The notes below the pieces were generated by a model. It worked only from the letters and a program-made list of their open reading frames with translations, did no database searches and was not told where the DNA came from. The translations under genes and the position numbers were made by a program. A stretch of DNA of 48,236 bases from an uncultured Oscillospiraceae bacterium (lineage in GTDB: Bacteria > Bacillota > Clostridia > Oscillospirales > Acutalibacteraceae): assembly GCA_900541975.1 (NCBI GenBank), contig UQLR01000017.1, positions 1 through 48,236 on the forward strand, given 5' to 3'. Numbering within the stretch: position 1 is the first letter of the stretch; each line of letters begins with the position of its first letter. Positions 7,858 to 16,736 of this stretch are shown piece by piece.

Positions 7858-8178
7858 TTGGAAAATCTGAAAACGGTATCTGCCCTGGTTAAGAACATCT
7901 TGGAACACGACCACAAGGCAAGAAATACCGACAATCATTTGTACCTGATGGTACTGGAACACTATTCCGGGCTGCGTGGCATCGACATTCATGCCATGAC
8001 GGTTCCTGTGTTTTTGAAGGAACTGGATAGACGCAGCTTTCCGGGGTTTGAAACTGTCCGCAGAAGCAGACAGAAAGTGCAGGCAACCTACCCTGACCTT
8101 GCTCCCAGTGAAGCCGTAGGCAAACGCAGAGCAAAAAATGAGGTTGTATATCGAGAATTTGCAGAAAGCGAGGTGTAA
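7858..8178 (+). CDS. Conserved hypothetical protein of ICEs and phages
   Basis: 106 residues starting at TTG with AAGGAGG upstream. The sequence around R-N-T-D-N-H-L-Y-L-M-V-L-E-H-Y and the C-terminal R-R-S-R-Q-K-V-Q-A-T-Y-P-D-L is of a type I associate with small phage and ICE proteins of unknown function. It is basic at the C-terminus and could bind nucleic acid. It is followed three bases later by the XRE gene, so the two are likely co-translated. Confidence 0.65.
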   Translation: MENLKTVSALVKNILEHDHKARNTDNHLYLMVLEHYSGLRGIDIHAMTVPVFLKELDRRSFPGFETVRRSRQKVQATYPDLAPSEAVGKRRAKNEVVYREFAESEV

Positions 8179-8181
8179 AAA

Positions 8182-8574
8182 ATGACTTGGTGGATCACAG
8201 ATACCTCTATTGGGCAGCGTTTGAAGTTCATTAGACGATTTCGCCGCCTTACACAGAAAGAGCTTGGACTCCTGATGGGGTATTCCGAGAAAACAGCGGA
8301 TGTCCGTATTGCTCAGTATGAGAAAAACGCTCGAACCCCTAATGCAGAAACCACAGCGAAACTCGCAGAGGTTCTGAAGGTTTCACCTGCTGTTTTTTCA
8401 CCGACGATCTGTGCTTCTCGTGAAGATTTGTTGCAGTCAATGTATTGGCTGTTTCTCATGAAAGGTGGTGGTGATATATATGATTGTGAAACTGAATATG
8501 CAAGAAGCAGAATGGAACAGAAACTTGGCGTGATAACCGTTGAGGAGTTCCTTGAAAAGATTCTCGCAAACTAA
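8182..8574 (+). CDS. XRE-family helix-turn-helix regulator
   Basis: 130 residues. A classic XRE DNA-binding domain occupies residues 10-70: I-G-Q-R-L-K-F-I-R-R, L-T-Q-K-E-L-G-L-L-M-G-Y, I-A-Q-Y-E-K-N-A-R-T-P. The C-terminal ~55 residues are a small helical domain without a known ligand motif. It sits just before a terminator that separates the processing genes from the channel genes, a good position to tune expression of the transfer operon. Confidence 0.85.
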   Translation: MTWWITDTSIGQRLKFIRRFRRLTQKELGLLMGYSEKTADVRIAQYEKNARTPNAETTAKLAEVLKVSPAVFSPTICASREDLLQSMYWLFLMKGGGDIYDCETEYARSRMEQKLGVITVEEFLEKILAN

Positions 8575-8618
8575 GCCTTCCGTCCGGTTTTGATACCGGT
8601 AGTACGGAGGGCTTTTTC
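8575..8618 (+). terminator. Terminator after the XRE gene
   Basis: GCCTTCCGT (8575-8583) pairs with ACGGAGGGC (8604-8612), with an inner CCGG/CCGG stem, followed by TTTTTC. It begins directly at the stop codon and separates the processing genes from the channel operon. Confidence 0.85.
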
Positions 8619-8657
8619 TATTCTCAAAACAATTTCAAATTTTAGGAGGAAAATATT

Positions 8658-8873
8658 ATGGCATTTTTCAATAGCGCAGTAACCGTTCTTCAGACTCTCG
8701 TTATCGCTCTGGGCGCAGGTCTTGGCATCTGGGGTGCAATCAATCTGCTTGAGGGCTACGGCAACGATAACCCCGGCGCAAAGTCCCAGGGTATGAAGCA
8801 GTTGATGGCGGGCGGTGGTGTCGCTCTGATTGGAACCACACTGGTTCCATTGCTTTCCGGATTGTTTGGTTAA
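8658..8873 (+). CDS. Maff2-family small membrane protein
   Basis: 71 residues with two hydrophobic helices (about 8-28 and 48-69) around a polar loop with G-Y-G-N-D-N-P-G-A-K-S-Q-G, the hallmark of Maff2 proteins. These resemble VirB2/TrbC-type pilin or channel subunits and always precede the TrbL/VirB6-like gene in Tn1549-type ICEs. A strong AGGAGG is upstream. It is the first gene after the terminator, so a promoter or readthrough must feed this operon. Confidence 0.9.
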   Translation: MAFFNSAVTVLQTLVIALGAGLGIWGAINLLEGYGNDNPGAKSQGMKQLMAGGGVALIGTTLVPLLSGLFG

Positions 8874-8896
8874 ACAGAAAAAGGAGGTAATCGCCT

Positions 8897-9763
8897 TTGG
8901 ACAGCATACTCCAACAGATCACAGACTGGCTGAAAGAAATGCTTATTAGTGCCATTATGGGAAATCTGTCGGGGATGTTTGAGTCCGTCAACAATCAGGT
9001 TGGCGAGATAGCAACCTCCGTGGGCAGAACTCCGGAGAGTTTCTCTCCGGAGATTTTTGCTATGGTTCGCAACATCTCCGAATCAGTAATTATTCCCATA
9101 GCAGGCTTGATTTTAACATTCATAGCCTGTTATGAGCTGATTCAGCTGATAATTGACCACAACAACCTTGCTAATTTTGAAACCTGGATTTTCTTCAAAT
9201 GGGTTTTCAAGACCTTTGTTGCGGTCATGCTCATCACCAACACATTCAATATTACAATGGCGGTTTTCGATGTAGCACAGCACGTTGTAAATGCCAGTGG
9301 CGGCATTATAGCCGGTAACACAGCCATAGACGCTTCTGGACTGGAAGCGCTGGAAGAAACGCTTCAGGGAATGGACTTAGGTCCTCTGATTGGCTTGTTG
9401 CTGCAATCTTTCGTTGTGCAGATTACAATGTCTGCCCTTGCCATTATCATTTTTGTCATTGTTTATGGCAGAATGATTGAAATCTATTTAATGGTGAGCC
9501 TTGCACCCATTCCATTCTCAACTTTTGCAAATCGTGAACAAAATCAGATCGGGCAGAACTATCTGCGCTCTTTATTTGCTCTCGGTTTTCAGGGCTTTTT
9601 AATCATCATCTGTGTTGGTATTTATGCGGTACTGGTACAGTCCCTTGCATTTACAGATGATATTATTGCGGATATCTGGGGAATCATGGGCTACACCGTA
9701 TTGCTCTGCTTTACCCTGTTTAAGACAGGAACACTTGCAAAGAGCGTATTCAATGCACACTAA
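8897..9763 (+). CDS. TrbL/VirB6-like conjugation channel protein
   Basis: 288 residues with about six membrane segments, notably at 60-85, 100-125, 170-200, 215-245 and 260-280. The L-A-P-I-P-F-S-T-F-A segment is typical of the TrbL/VirB6 polytopic core of Gram-positive type IV secretion. An amphipathic N-terminal region precedes the first helix. The TTG start is supported by AAGGAGG. Neighbours (Maff2 before, PrgI and VirB4 after) fix its role in the transfer channel. Confidence 0.9.
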   Translation: MDSILQQITDWLKEMLISAIMGNLSGMFESVNNQVGEIATSVGRTPESFSPEIFAMVRNISESVIIPIAGLILTFIACYELIQLIIDHNNLANFETWIFFKWVFKTFVAVMLITNTFNITMAVFDVAQHVVNASGGIIAGNTAIDASGLEALEETLQGMDLGPLIGLLLQSFVVQITMSALAIIIFVIVYGRMIEIYLMVSLAPIPFSTFANREQNQIGQNYLRSLFALGFQGFLIIICVGIYAVLVQSLAFTDDIIADIWGIMGYTVLLCFTLFKTGTLAKSVFNAH

Positions 9764-9781
9764 CAGAGAGGAGGTGTTTGT

Positions 9782-10216
9782 TTGGCAGCATATATCCCTG
9801 TCCCTCGTGACCTGACGAGGGTAAAATCTAAGGTGTTCTTTAACCTGACAAAACGACAGCTTATTTGCTTTGGGGCAGCGGCGCTCATCGGAGTGCCGTT
9901 TTTCTTTTTTCTCAAATCTTTTGGCAATGTCAGTTTGGCAGCATTGGGCATGATTATCGTCATGCTTCCACTATTCTTTCTCGCAATGTACGAAAAGGAT
10001 GGACAGCCGCTTGAAGTTATTGCACACCATTTCATTCAGGCGAAGTTTGTACGCCCCAAAATCAGACCGTATCAGACCGATAATTACTATGATGTACTGT
10101 TTCGTCAGTACCAGCTTGAAAAGGAGGTAGAACGCATTGTTTTTCCAGAAGAAAAAACAGACAAGAGAAATAAAAATGCCTGCCCATCTCAATCGAAAGC
10201 AGCAGAGAGAAATTAA
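9782..10216 (+). CDS. PrgI-family conjugation membrane protein
   Basis: 144 residues matching PrgI: an N-terminal Y-I-P-V-P-R-D-L-T-R-V-K-S-K-V segment, then two close membrane helices (about 30-50 and 55-75), then K-F-V-R-P-K-I-R-P-Y and a basic tail. PrgI resembles VirB3 and helps anchor the VirB4 ATPase to the membrane. The TTG start has GGAGG upstream. The 3' end overlaps the next gene by 80 bases in another frame. Confidence 0.9.
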   Translation: MAAYIPVPRDLTRVKSKVFFNLTKRQLICFGAAALIGVPFFFFLKSFGNVSLAALGMIIVMLPLFFLAMYEKDGQPLEVIAHHFIQAKFVRPKIRPYQTDNYYDVLFRQYQLEKEVERIVFPEEKTDKRNKNACPSQSKAAERN

Positions 10217-12563
10217 AGCTGTTGTCGAACGTGCAAAAAAAGATAACGGGATTCCGCAGACTGCTCAACAGTCTATCCCGTTTCAAAGGATGTTCCCCGA
10301 TGGAATTTGTCGTGTGACGGATAACTATTACACCAAAACTATCCAGTATCAGGACATCAATTATCAGCTTGCCCAGCAGGAAGATAAAACTGCTATTTTC
10401 GATGAATGGTGCAGCTTTCTGAATTTCTTTGATAGTTCTATTCATTTTGAACTATCTTTTATGAATATGGGAACCGATGCAGAGAGCTTTGAAAAGAGTG
10501 TCCGTATCCCATTTCAGAAAGATGAGTTCAATCCCGTTCGTGCGGAGTACAGTCAGATGTTGAAAAAACAGCTTTCTCAAGGAAACAACGGTTTGACTAA
10601 AACAAAATATCTGACTTTCGGTATCGAGGCAGAATCCATGCGTCAGGCAAAACCGAGACTGGCTCATATCGAAAACGACCTTCTCAACAATTTCCGCCGT
10701 TTGGGTGTTGTGGCAACTCCGATGGACGGCAAAGAGCGTCTGCGTCTGATGCACGCTATGTTCCACATGGGGGACGATGATAAGTTCTTTTTTGACTGGA
10801 AGTGGCTGGTAGAGTCCGGGCTTTCCGTAAAGGATTTCATTGCCCCTACCGCCTTTGCATTCAAAAACAACCGAACTTTTCAGATGGGCAGTTTGTACGG
10901 TTCTATGTCTTTTCTATCCATTTCGGCATCTGATCTCAGTGACCGGATGCTGGCAGATTTTCTGGATATGGAATCCAGTCAGATTGTTACTATACACATT
11001 CAGTCGGTAGATCAGACCGCTGCTATCAAAACCATTAAGCGCACCATCACCGAACTTGATCGTAGTAAAATTGAAGAGCAGAAGAAGGCGGTTCGTTCCG
11101 GATATGACATGGACATTATCCCAAGCGATCTCGCCACCTATGGCAGGGATGCCAAAGCTCTGCTGAAAGAGCTGCAAAGCCAGAATGAGCGTATGTTCAT
11201 GGTCACGTTTCTTGTTATGAATACCGGACGCACAGAGCAGGAGCTGGAGAACAATGTGTTTCAAGCACAGAGCATTGCTCAGAAGCACAACTGTAATCTG
11301 CGTCGATTGGACTTCCAGCAGGAACAGGGGCTGATGAGCAGCCTGCCCCTGGCGCAGAACCTGATTGAAATTCGCCGTGGATTGACTACAAGTTCTACGG
11401 CTATTTTTGTACCGTTCACTACACAGGAACTGTTCCAGAACGGCGGAGAAACGCTTTATTATGGTCTGAACGCACTGTCCAACAACCTGATTATGGTGGA
11501 CAGGAAGAAACTCAAAAACCCGAACGGACTGATTCTTGGTACTCCCGGTTCTGGTAAGTCCTTCAGTGCAAAACGTGAAATCACCAATGCTTTCCTGGTA
11601 ACTGACGATGATGTTATCATCTGTGATCCCGAAGCAGAATATACTGCCCTGGTTCACAAGTTCCACGGACAGGTCGTGAAAATCAGTTCTTCCAGCACCA
11701 ACTATATTAATCCGATGGATATTAATATCAACTATTCAGAGGACGACAATCCGGTGGCATTGAAAGCAGATTTTATCCTGTCCCTTTGTGAGTTGATTGT
11801 AGGTAGCAAGGACGGATTGCAGCCGGTCGAAAAGACGGTCATTGACCGTTGTGTGCATCAGATTTATCAGCGATATTTTGATGATCCCAAACCGGAGAAT
11901 ATGCCTATTCTGGAGGACTTGTATAATGCCCTTTTGAAGCAGGAAGAAAAGGAAGCGCATCATGTTGCAACTGCCCTTGAAATCTATGTTAAAGGTTCTC
12001 TGAAGGTGTTTAATCACCGAACCAATGTAGATATTCAGAATCGTCTGGTGTGTTACGACATTAAGGAACTGGGCAATCAGCTGAAAAAAATCGGGATGCT
12101 GGTTGTACAGGATCAGGTCTGGGGACGTGTCACCCAAAACCGTAATGCAGGAAAATCTACTCGATACTATATCGACGAGTTCCATTTGCTGCTCAAAGAG
12201 GAACAGACCGCAACTTATTCCATTGAAATTTGGAAGCGATTTCGTAAATGGGGCGGCATTCCGACCGGTATCACCCAGAATGTAAAAGACCTGCTTCGTA
12301 GTCCGGAGATTGCCAACATCCTAGAAAATTCGGACTTCATCTATATGCTCAATCAGGCAAGCGAGGACAGAACCATTCTGGCTCAGCGCCTGAATATCTC
12401 TCCCCATCAGCTCTCCTATGTCACAAACTCCGGTGAGGGCGAAGGACTTTTGTTTTATGGCAATGTGATTCTTCCGTTTGTTGACCGGTTCCCGAAGGAC
12501 ATTGAGCTGTACCGTATTATGACCACCAAATTGTCTGAGGTATCCAAAGAAAAGGAGGGGTAA
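10137..12563 (+). CDS. VirB4/TraE-like conjugation ATPase
   Basis: 808 residues. The N-terminal half is the TraC/VirB4 N domain. Walker A L-G-T-P-G-S-G-K-S lies near residue 468, an acidic D-P-E-A-E-Y box near 500, and Walker B Y-Y-I-D-E-F-H near 678; Q-N-V-K-D-L-L is the conserved arginine-finger-region segment. It powers channel assembly and substrate transfer. The TTG at 10137 is selected by AAGGAGG (10121-10127), placing the start within prgI; the ATG at 10176 lacks such a site. Confidence 0.93.
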   Translation: MFFQKKKQTREIKMPAHLNRKQQREIKAVVERAKKDNGIPQTAQQSIPFQRMFPDGICRVTDNYYTKTIQYQDINYQLAQQEDKTAIFDEWCSFLNFFDSSIHFELSFMNMGTDAESFEKSVRIPFQKDEFNPVRAEYSQMLKKQLSQGNNGLTKTKYLTFGIEAESMRQAKPRLAHIENDLLNNFRRLGVVATPMDGKERLRLMHAMFHMGDDDKFFFDWKWLVESGLSVKDFIAPTAFAFKNNRTFQMGSLYGSMSFLSISASDLSDRMLADFLDMESSQIVTIHIQSVDQTAAIKTIKRTITELDRSKIEEQKKAVRSGYDMDIIPSDLATYGRDAKALLKELQSQNERMFMVTFLVMNTGRTEQELENNVFQAQSIAQKHNCNLRRLDFQQEQGLMSSLPLAQNLIEIRRGLTTSSTAIFVPFTTQELFQNGGETLYYGLNALSNNLIMVDRKKLKNPNGLILGTPGSGKSFSAKREITNAFLVTDDDVIICDPEAEYTALVHKFHGQVVKISSSSTNYINPMDININYSEDDNPVALKADFILSLCELIVGSKDGLQPVEKTVIDRCVHQIYQRYFDDPKPENMPILEDLYNALLKQEEKEAHHVATALEIYVKGSLKVFNHRTNVDIQNRLVCYDIKELGNQLKKIGMLVVQDQVWGRVTQNRNAGKSTRYYIDEFHLLLKEEQTATYSIEIWKRFRKWGGIPTGITQNVKDLLRSPEIANILENSDFIYMLNQASEDRTILAQRLNISPHQLSYVTNSGEGEGLLFYGNVILPFVDRFPKDIELYRIMTTKLSEVSKEKEG

Positions 12564-12566
12564 TAG

Positions 12567-14267
12567 ATGGCGAAAAGACCTACCCGACTCCGTTTTACTG
12601 AGGATGATTTGTCCAGCGATGCGGTAAAAAAGGCTGCTGGAAAAGCGGAAAAAGCCGCAGCGAAGGCAGAAAAGGCAGTGGATAAAATCACTCCAAAGAA
12701 ACACCGCAAGTTGCGGCAGGAAGCTGATGTTTCCGCTAGCAGAACTGCAAAACTTCGTTTTGGCAAGGCAAAGGCAGATGATATTCCCCCAAAGCCTTCC
12801 GGTATCAAACGAACGGTAACTCATGCACCGGTAGATACCCTGTCTGCGAATGTCCATAAATCTATCTCTCGATATGAAGATGATAATGTGGGCGTTCAGA
12901 CAGCCCATCAGACAGAGCTTGGTGCGGAAACTGCTTACCATATTGCCGATCATGCGGTTTACAGTCATAAGCTGAAAGCCTATGACAAGGCAGAAAAGCT
13001 GGTGAGCAAATCAGATAAAGCAAATGTGAATGCACTGTTTGAAAAGTTTAAAAAGGACAATCCCAATGCTTCTTCCAATCCTCTTTCACGATGGCGGCAA
13101 AAGCATAACATCAAGAAAGAATATGCCGCAGCACGAGCCGGAAAAGGCGGAAAGGCTACGGCAAAGGGTGCAGGAAAGACTGCAAAAGGAGTAAAAAGTC
13201 TGACACAGAAGATTGCCGATTTTTGTGTATCACACAAGACCGCATTGCTCTGGGTTTTGGCAATAGGGCTGTTATTCATGGTCATATCTGGAATGTTCTC
13301 CGCCTGCTCTACCATGTTCCAGGGCGGTACTCAGGTAGTGTTGGGGACTTCTTTTACTGCGGAAGATGAGGATATTTTGGGGACAGATGAAGATTATACG
13401 GCTTTAGAAAATGATTTGCGAAGCCAGGTGGACAATATTGAGTCCACCCATCCGGGATATGACGAATACCGTTATGCTCTCGATGAAATCGGACACAACC
13501 CCTATGAGCTGGCAGCTTATCTGACGGTTGTTTTTGAGGACTATACACGTGAAGAAGTACAGGCAGAACTTGTTAGACTATTTGAAGAACAGTATGATCT
13601 TGAACTTGATGAGGAAGTTGAGATACGCTCTTATACTACTACCGATGAAGATGGCAACACATCAACTGTTTATTATGAATATCGTATTCTGAATGTTACC
13701 CTGACCAACTACGGACTTGGCAATGTAATTGCATCTTCTAGACTGACCGCAGAGCAATGGGAACGATATAAGGTGCTGTTGGAAACGCTAGGTAATCGTT
13801 CTTATTTGTTTGGTGAAGATGTTTCCTCTGCCCCTGGAGGTGGTGGTGAATACACTGACTACGATATTCCAGGTGAAGCACTGACGGACACTGCTTTTGC
13901 CAACATGGTTAGAGAAGCTGAAAAATATTTGGGGTATCCCTATGTTTGGGGTGGTTCTTCCCCTTCTACCAGTTTTGATTGTTCTGGATTCGTCAGCTGG
14001 GTCATCAATAACTGCGGCAATGGATGGAGTGTCGGCAGACAAACTGCGAACGGGCTTAAAAACCTCTGTGATATTATTCCGCCTTCTGAAGCAAAACCAG
14101 GAGATCTGATTTTCTTCCAGGGAACCTACAACACATCAGGAGCTTCTCATGTAGGTATTTATGTGGGCAACGGGATGATGATTCACTGTGGTGATCCGAT
14201 TTCTTATGCTTCCATCGAAACAAATTATTGGCAGCAGCACTTTTACTGCTTTGGCAGAATCCCTTAA
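12567..14267 (+). CDS. Conjugation cell-wall hydrolase, NlpC/P60 domain
   Basis: 566 residues. A long basic, alanine- and lysine-rich cytoplasmic region (1-220) precedes one membrane helix at about 224-245. A CD1108-like extracellular region (about 290-415) follows, then an NlpC/P60 peptidase domain from about 450 to the end. Catalytic residues are visible: Cys in D-C-S-G-F-V (near 471), His in S-H-V-G-I-Y-V-G (near 527) and a second His in M-I-H-C-G (near 539). It opens peptidoglycan for the transfer channel. No lytic transglycosylase domain is present, unlike the two-enzyme versions in some relatives. Confidence 0.9.
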   Translation: MAKRPTRLRFTEDDLSSDAVKKAAGKAEKAAAKAEKAVDKITPKKHRKLRQEADVSASRTAKLRFGKAKADDIPPKPSGIKRTVTHAPVDTLSANVHKSISRYEDDNVGVQTAHQTELGAETAYHIADHAVYSHKLKAYDKAEKLVSKSDKANVNALFEKFKKDNPNASSNPLSRWRQKHNIKKEYAAARAGKGGKATAKGAGKTAKGVKSLTQKIADFCVSHKTALLWVLAIGLLFMVISGMFSACSTMFQGGTQVVLGTSFTAEDEDILGTDEDYTALENDLRSQVDNIESTHPGYDEYRYALDEIGHNPYELAAYLTVVFEDYTREEVQAELVRLFEEQYDLELDEEVEIRSYTTTDEDGNTSTVYYEYRILNVTLTNYGLGNVIASSRLTAEQWERYKVLLETLGNRSYLFGEDVSSAPGGGGEYTDYDIPGEALTDTAFANMVREAEKYLGYPYVWGGSSPSTSFDCSGFVSWVINNCGNGWSVGRQTANGLKNLCDIIPPSEAKPGDLIFFQGTYNTSGASHVGIYVGNGMMIHCGDPISYASIETNYWQQHFYCFGRIP

Positions 14268-14286
14268 GCTGCCGGAAAGGAGAACT

Positions 14287-14544
14287 ATGGGCGCAAAATT
14301 AGAAAGGCTTGGTGCTGAACTTGCAAAGGCACGAAAAAAGAAAGCGGAATGGGATTCCAGGGTAAAGGATTTGGAGCGCAGATACCGTGAGGAGGAAAAC
14401 TCCGAGATTCACGAGATGGTACACGCCGCCAACCTGACCCCTGACCAGCTTTCCGAACTTCTTAAAATGTTTGCGGAAGATTCCGCACCAAAACCGGAAA
14501 CGATTCAATCTGTAACAGAGGAGGAAACTACACATGAAAATTAA
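14287..14544 (+). CDS. DUF4315-family ICE protein
   Basis: 85 residues. The N-terminal half is a charged coiled-coil helix ([18 protein letters not shown]), and [11 protein letters not shown] follows, the pattern of DUF4315. Function is unknown; it always sits between the hydrolase and the DUF4366 gene in this ICE family. I chose ATG 14287 for its AAGGAG and because the longer frame would overlap the hydrolase by 80 bases. It overlaps the next gene by 11 bases. Confidence 0.85.
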   Translation: MGAKLERLGAELAKARKKKAEWDSRVKDLERRYREEENSEIHEMVHAANLTPDQLSELLKMFAEDSAPKPETIQSVTEEETTHEN

Positions 14545-15214
14545 GTATTTGGGCGCTACCTGTATGGCGCTGCTTTTGAGCATCGGGATATTTTCCACAA
14601 CGGCATTTGCCTATGCTTCTGAGGCTCCTGCTGAAACTACGCAGGAGCAGACAGAAGAAACCGTACCGGAAACCAGTGAGCCGATGAAGCCGCTTACACC
14701 GGATGGCAATATGACACTGGTGGATGATGAAGGAGAACACCCTTCTGAGGGAAAACAGTTTATCACCGTTGTAACAAAAACTGGGAATTATTTTTATCTC
14801 ATTATTGATCGTGATGATGAGGGTAAAGAAACAGTTCACTTTTTGAATCAGGTCGATGAAGTTGATCTGATGAAGCTGATGGATGAGGAAGAACTGGAGC
14901 AGCTGAAACCTGTTGAGGAAACCAAGCCAACTCCTGAGCCGGAAACCAAGCCGGAGACTGATACTGAAGTTCAAGAACCAGAGCCGGAGCCGGAAAAGAA
15001 ACCCAATGTTCTTCCTGCTATTTTGACAATTCTCCTGCTTGCTGGTGGCGGCGGATTCTATGCTTTCAAAAAACTCAAGGGTAAGAAAGAAGAAAAAGCC
15101 CAGGAAAAGCCCGATCCGGATGCTGATTATGTGGACGATGACGAGGATTATGGCTATGACGAGGAAGATGATGGCGACATCATTTCCGACAGTGAGGACA
15201 AAGAACTGGTGTAA
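14534..15214 (+). CDS. DUF4366-family surface membrane protein
   Basis: 226 residues. A signal peptide (1-27, ending A-F-A-Y-A) leads to a short folded region at 55-120 ([21 protein letters not shown]), a Pro/Glu-rich wall-spanning stretch, one membrane helix at about 157-176 and an extremely acidic cytoplasmic tail rich in D, E and Y. This matches DUF4366, an accessory protein of the transfer apparatus. The [12 protein letters not shown] motif is diagnostic. Confidence 0.9.
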   Translation: MKIKYLGATCMALLLSIGIFSTTAFAYASEAPAETTQEQTEETVPETSEPMKPLTPDGNMTLVDDEGEHPSEGKQFITVVTKTGNYFYLIIDRDDEGKETVHFLNQVDEVDLMKLMDEEELEQLKPVEETKPTPEPETKPETDTEVQEPEPEPEKKPNVLPAILTILLLAGGGGFYAFKKLKGKKEEKAQEKPDPDADYVDDDEDYGYDEEDDGDIISDSEDKELV

Positions 15215-15236
15215 TTGAAGTCTGGCATTGAGCCTG

Positions 15237-15260
15237 GGGCAATCTTCGGATTGCCCTTTA
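15237..15260 (+). terminator. Hairpin after the channel operon
   Basis: GGGCAATC and GATTGCCC (15237-15244 and 15249-15256) enclose a stable TTCG tetraloop, followed by a weak TTTA tract. It is probably the end of the long transfer operon. Confidence 0.65.
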
Positions 15261-15310
15261 CATACACACTTTCAGAAAACAAATATTTTCACGTTTTTGA
15301 AAGCGGCATC

Positions 15311-15339
15311 TTGCATATACTATTTGAGGATTGTATAAT
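15311..15339 (+). promoter_or_regulatory. Sigma-A-type promoter of the AAA/DUF4143 gene
   Basis: TTGCAT and TATAAT are separated by exactly 17 bases. The motif TTTTGAAAGCGG occurs on both sides (15295-15306 and 15381-15392), and TTTCAAAA, the inverse of its first half, lies at about 15356-15363. This suggests the gene has its own regulated promoter. Confidence 0.7.
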
Positions 15340-15400
15340 GAGAGTAACAGTTTAATTTCAAAACTCAAAAAATTATCAACTTTTGAAAGCGGGTGGATAT

Positions 15401-16597
15401 ATGAAAACGATTGTGCGAAAAAAATACCTCGATAGAATCATCGAGTTAAATGGTACGCCGGACATCAAGATCATCACAGGTATTCGCCGTTCCGGTAAGT
15501 CCAAGCTGATGCAGGCATACATGGAACACCTGAAAACAAATTGCGAGAATATCAATATCATCTTCATTGACTTCATGGATTTGGAATTTGAAGAAATCAA
15601 GGAATATCACGCTCTCCACTCCTATGTGGAGCAGCATTATGCAGAAGGCAAAACCAATTACCTCTTTATTGACGAAGTTCAGATGTGTCCGAAGTTTGAG
15701 TTGGCTATTAACAGCCTTTATTCCAAAGGCAAATATGACATTTACATGACCGGTTCCAATGCCTTCCTGCTGAGTGCTGACCTGGCAACCCTTTTTACCG
15801 GACGATATATTGAAATCCATGTGTTCCCATTCAGTTTTCAGGAATACTGCAAATACTACGATAATGTCACCGACAAGGATAAGCTCTTTGATGAATACTC
15901 TTTCAAAGGTGGTTTGGCTGGCTCTTATGCCTATCCAAACGACAGAGATCGAATCACCTATATCAAGGAAGTATATGAAACCATTGTTACAAGAGATCTG
16001 GTGCAGAAATACGCTTTATCTGATACAACCGTTTTGCAAAGACTGAGCGAGTTCCTGATGGACAATATCAGCAATTTGACTTCTCCGAACAAGGTCAGTC
16101 AGCTTTTGAATGCGAATGATATAGCGACAAGTCACGTAACGGTGGGCAAATATATCAAATATCTGTGCAACGCTTTTGTTTTCTATGATATTAAGCGATA
16201 TGATATTCGTGGCAAGAAGTATCTGGAAAGCTCCGAGAAATTCTATCTGTGTGATACGGGGATTCGTTATGCAATCCTGGGCAGCAGAAATATGGATTAC
16301 GGCAGAGTTTATGAAAATATGGTCTGCATCGAACTTCTGCGCCGTGGTTACGATGTTTATGTTGGAAAGCTGTATCAGAAAGAAATTGATTTTGTAGCCC
16401 AGAAAGGCAGTGAGAAAATCTATATTCAGGTCAGCGACAATATCTCCGGGCAGGAAACCTTTGAAAGAGAATATTCTCCATTGTTGCAAATTCGAGATGC
16501 GTATCCGAAAATGATTATCGCACGAACCAGACATCCAAAGTACAGCTATGAAGGGATTGAGATTCACGATATTGCAGAGTGGCTGTTACAGGAATAA
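15401..16597 (+). CDS. AAA ATPase with DUF4143 domain
   Basis: 398 residues. The N-terminal AAA_14 domain has Walker A G-I-R-R-S-G-K-S (about 28-35) and Walker B Y-L-F-I-D-E-V-Q (about 84-91), followed by M-T-G-S-N-A. The C-terminal half is DUF4143, a nuclease-like fold, with E-I-D-F-V-A near residue 328. Such proteins are common in gut bacteria but their role is unclear; a nuclease or toxin-like defence role is possible. It has its own promoter and terminators and is not part of the core transfer set, so it looks like an inserted cargo gene. ATG 15401 is chosen for the GGGTGG site. Confidence 0.85.
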   Translation: MKTIVRKKYLDRIIELNGTPDIKIITGIRRSGKSKLMQAYMEHLKTNCENINIIFIDFMDLEFEEIKEYHALHSYVEQHYAEGKTNYLFIDEVQMCPKFELAINSLYSKGKYDIYMTGSNAFLLSADLATLFTGRYIEIHVFPFSFQEYCKYYDNVTDKDKLFDEYSFKGGLAGSYAYPNDRDRITYIKEVYETIVTRDLVQKYALSDTTVLQRLSEFLMDNISNLTSPNKVSQLLNANDIATSHVTVGKYIKYLCNAFVFYDIKRYDIRGKKYLESSEKFYLCDTGIRYAILGSRNMDYGRVYENMVCIELLRRGYDVYVGKLYQKEIDFVAQKGSEKIYIQVSDNISGQETFEREYSPLLQIRDAYPKMIIARTRHPKYSYEGIEIHDIAEWLLQE

Positions 16598-16608
16598 ATA
16601 ATTCCGTT

Positions 16609-16641
16609 ATCTCCGTCATTTGAAAAAAGAATGACGGAGAT
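16609..16641 (+). terminator. Terminator after the AAA/DUF4143 gene
   Basis: A perfect 12-bp stem (16609-16620 with 16630-16641) with an A-rich loop, followed by TTTC. A second stem-loop with a T-run lies at 16677-16711. Confidence 0.75.
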
Positions 16642-16676
16642 ATTTCATCAATGAGGGAGATAACCCCCTGTTACAT

Positions 16677-16711
16677 AGCAGTCTTACATTTCGGTGTATG
16701 GCTGCTTTTTT
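16677..16711 (+). terminator. Second stem-loop with T-run before topB
   Basis: AGCAG pairs with CTGCT, with an inner ACA/TGT pairing, followed by six T and then a further T-rich tract. It lies immediately before the topB ribosome site, so it may attenuate readthrough into topB. Confidence 0.6.
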
Positions 16712-16736
16712 ATTTTCCAGAAAGGAGCAGATGCAA

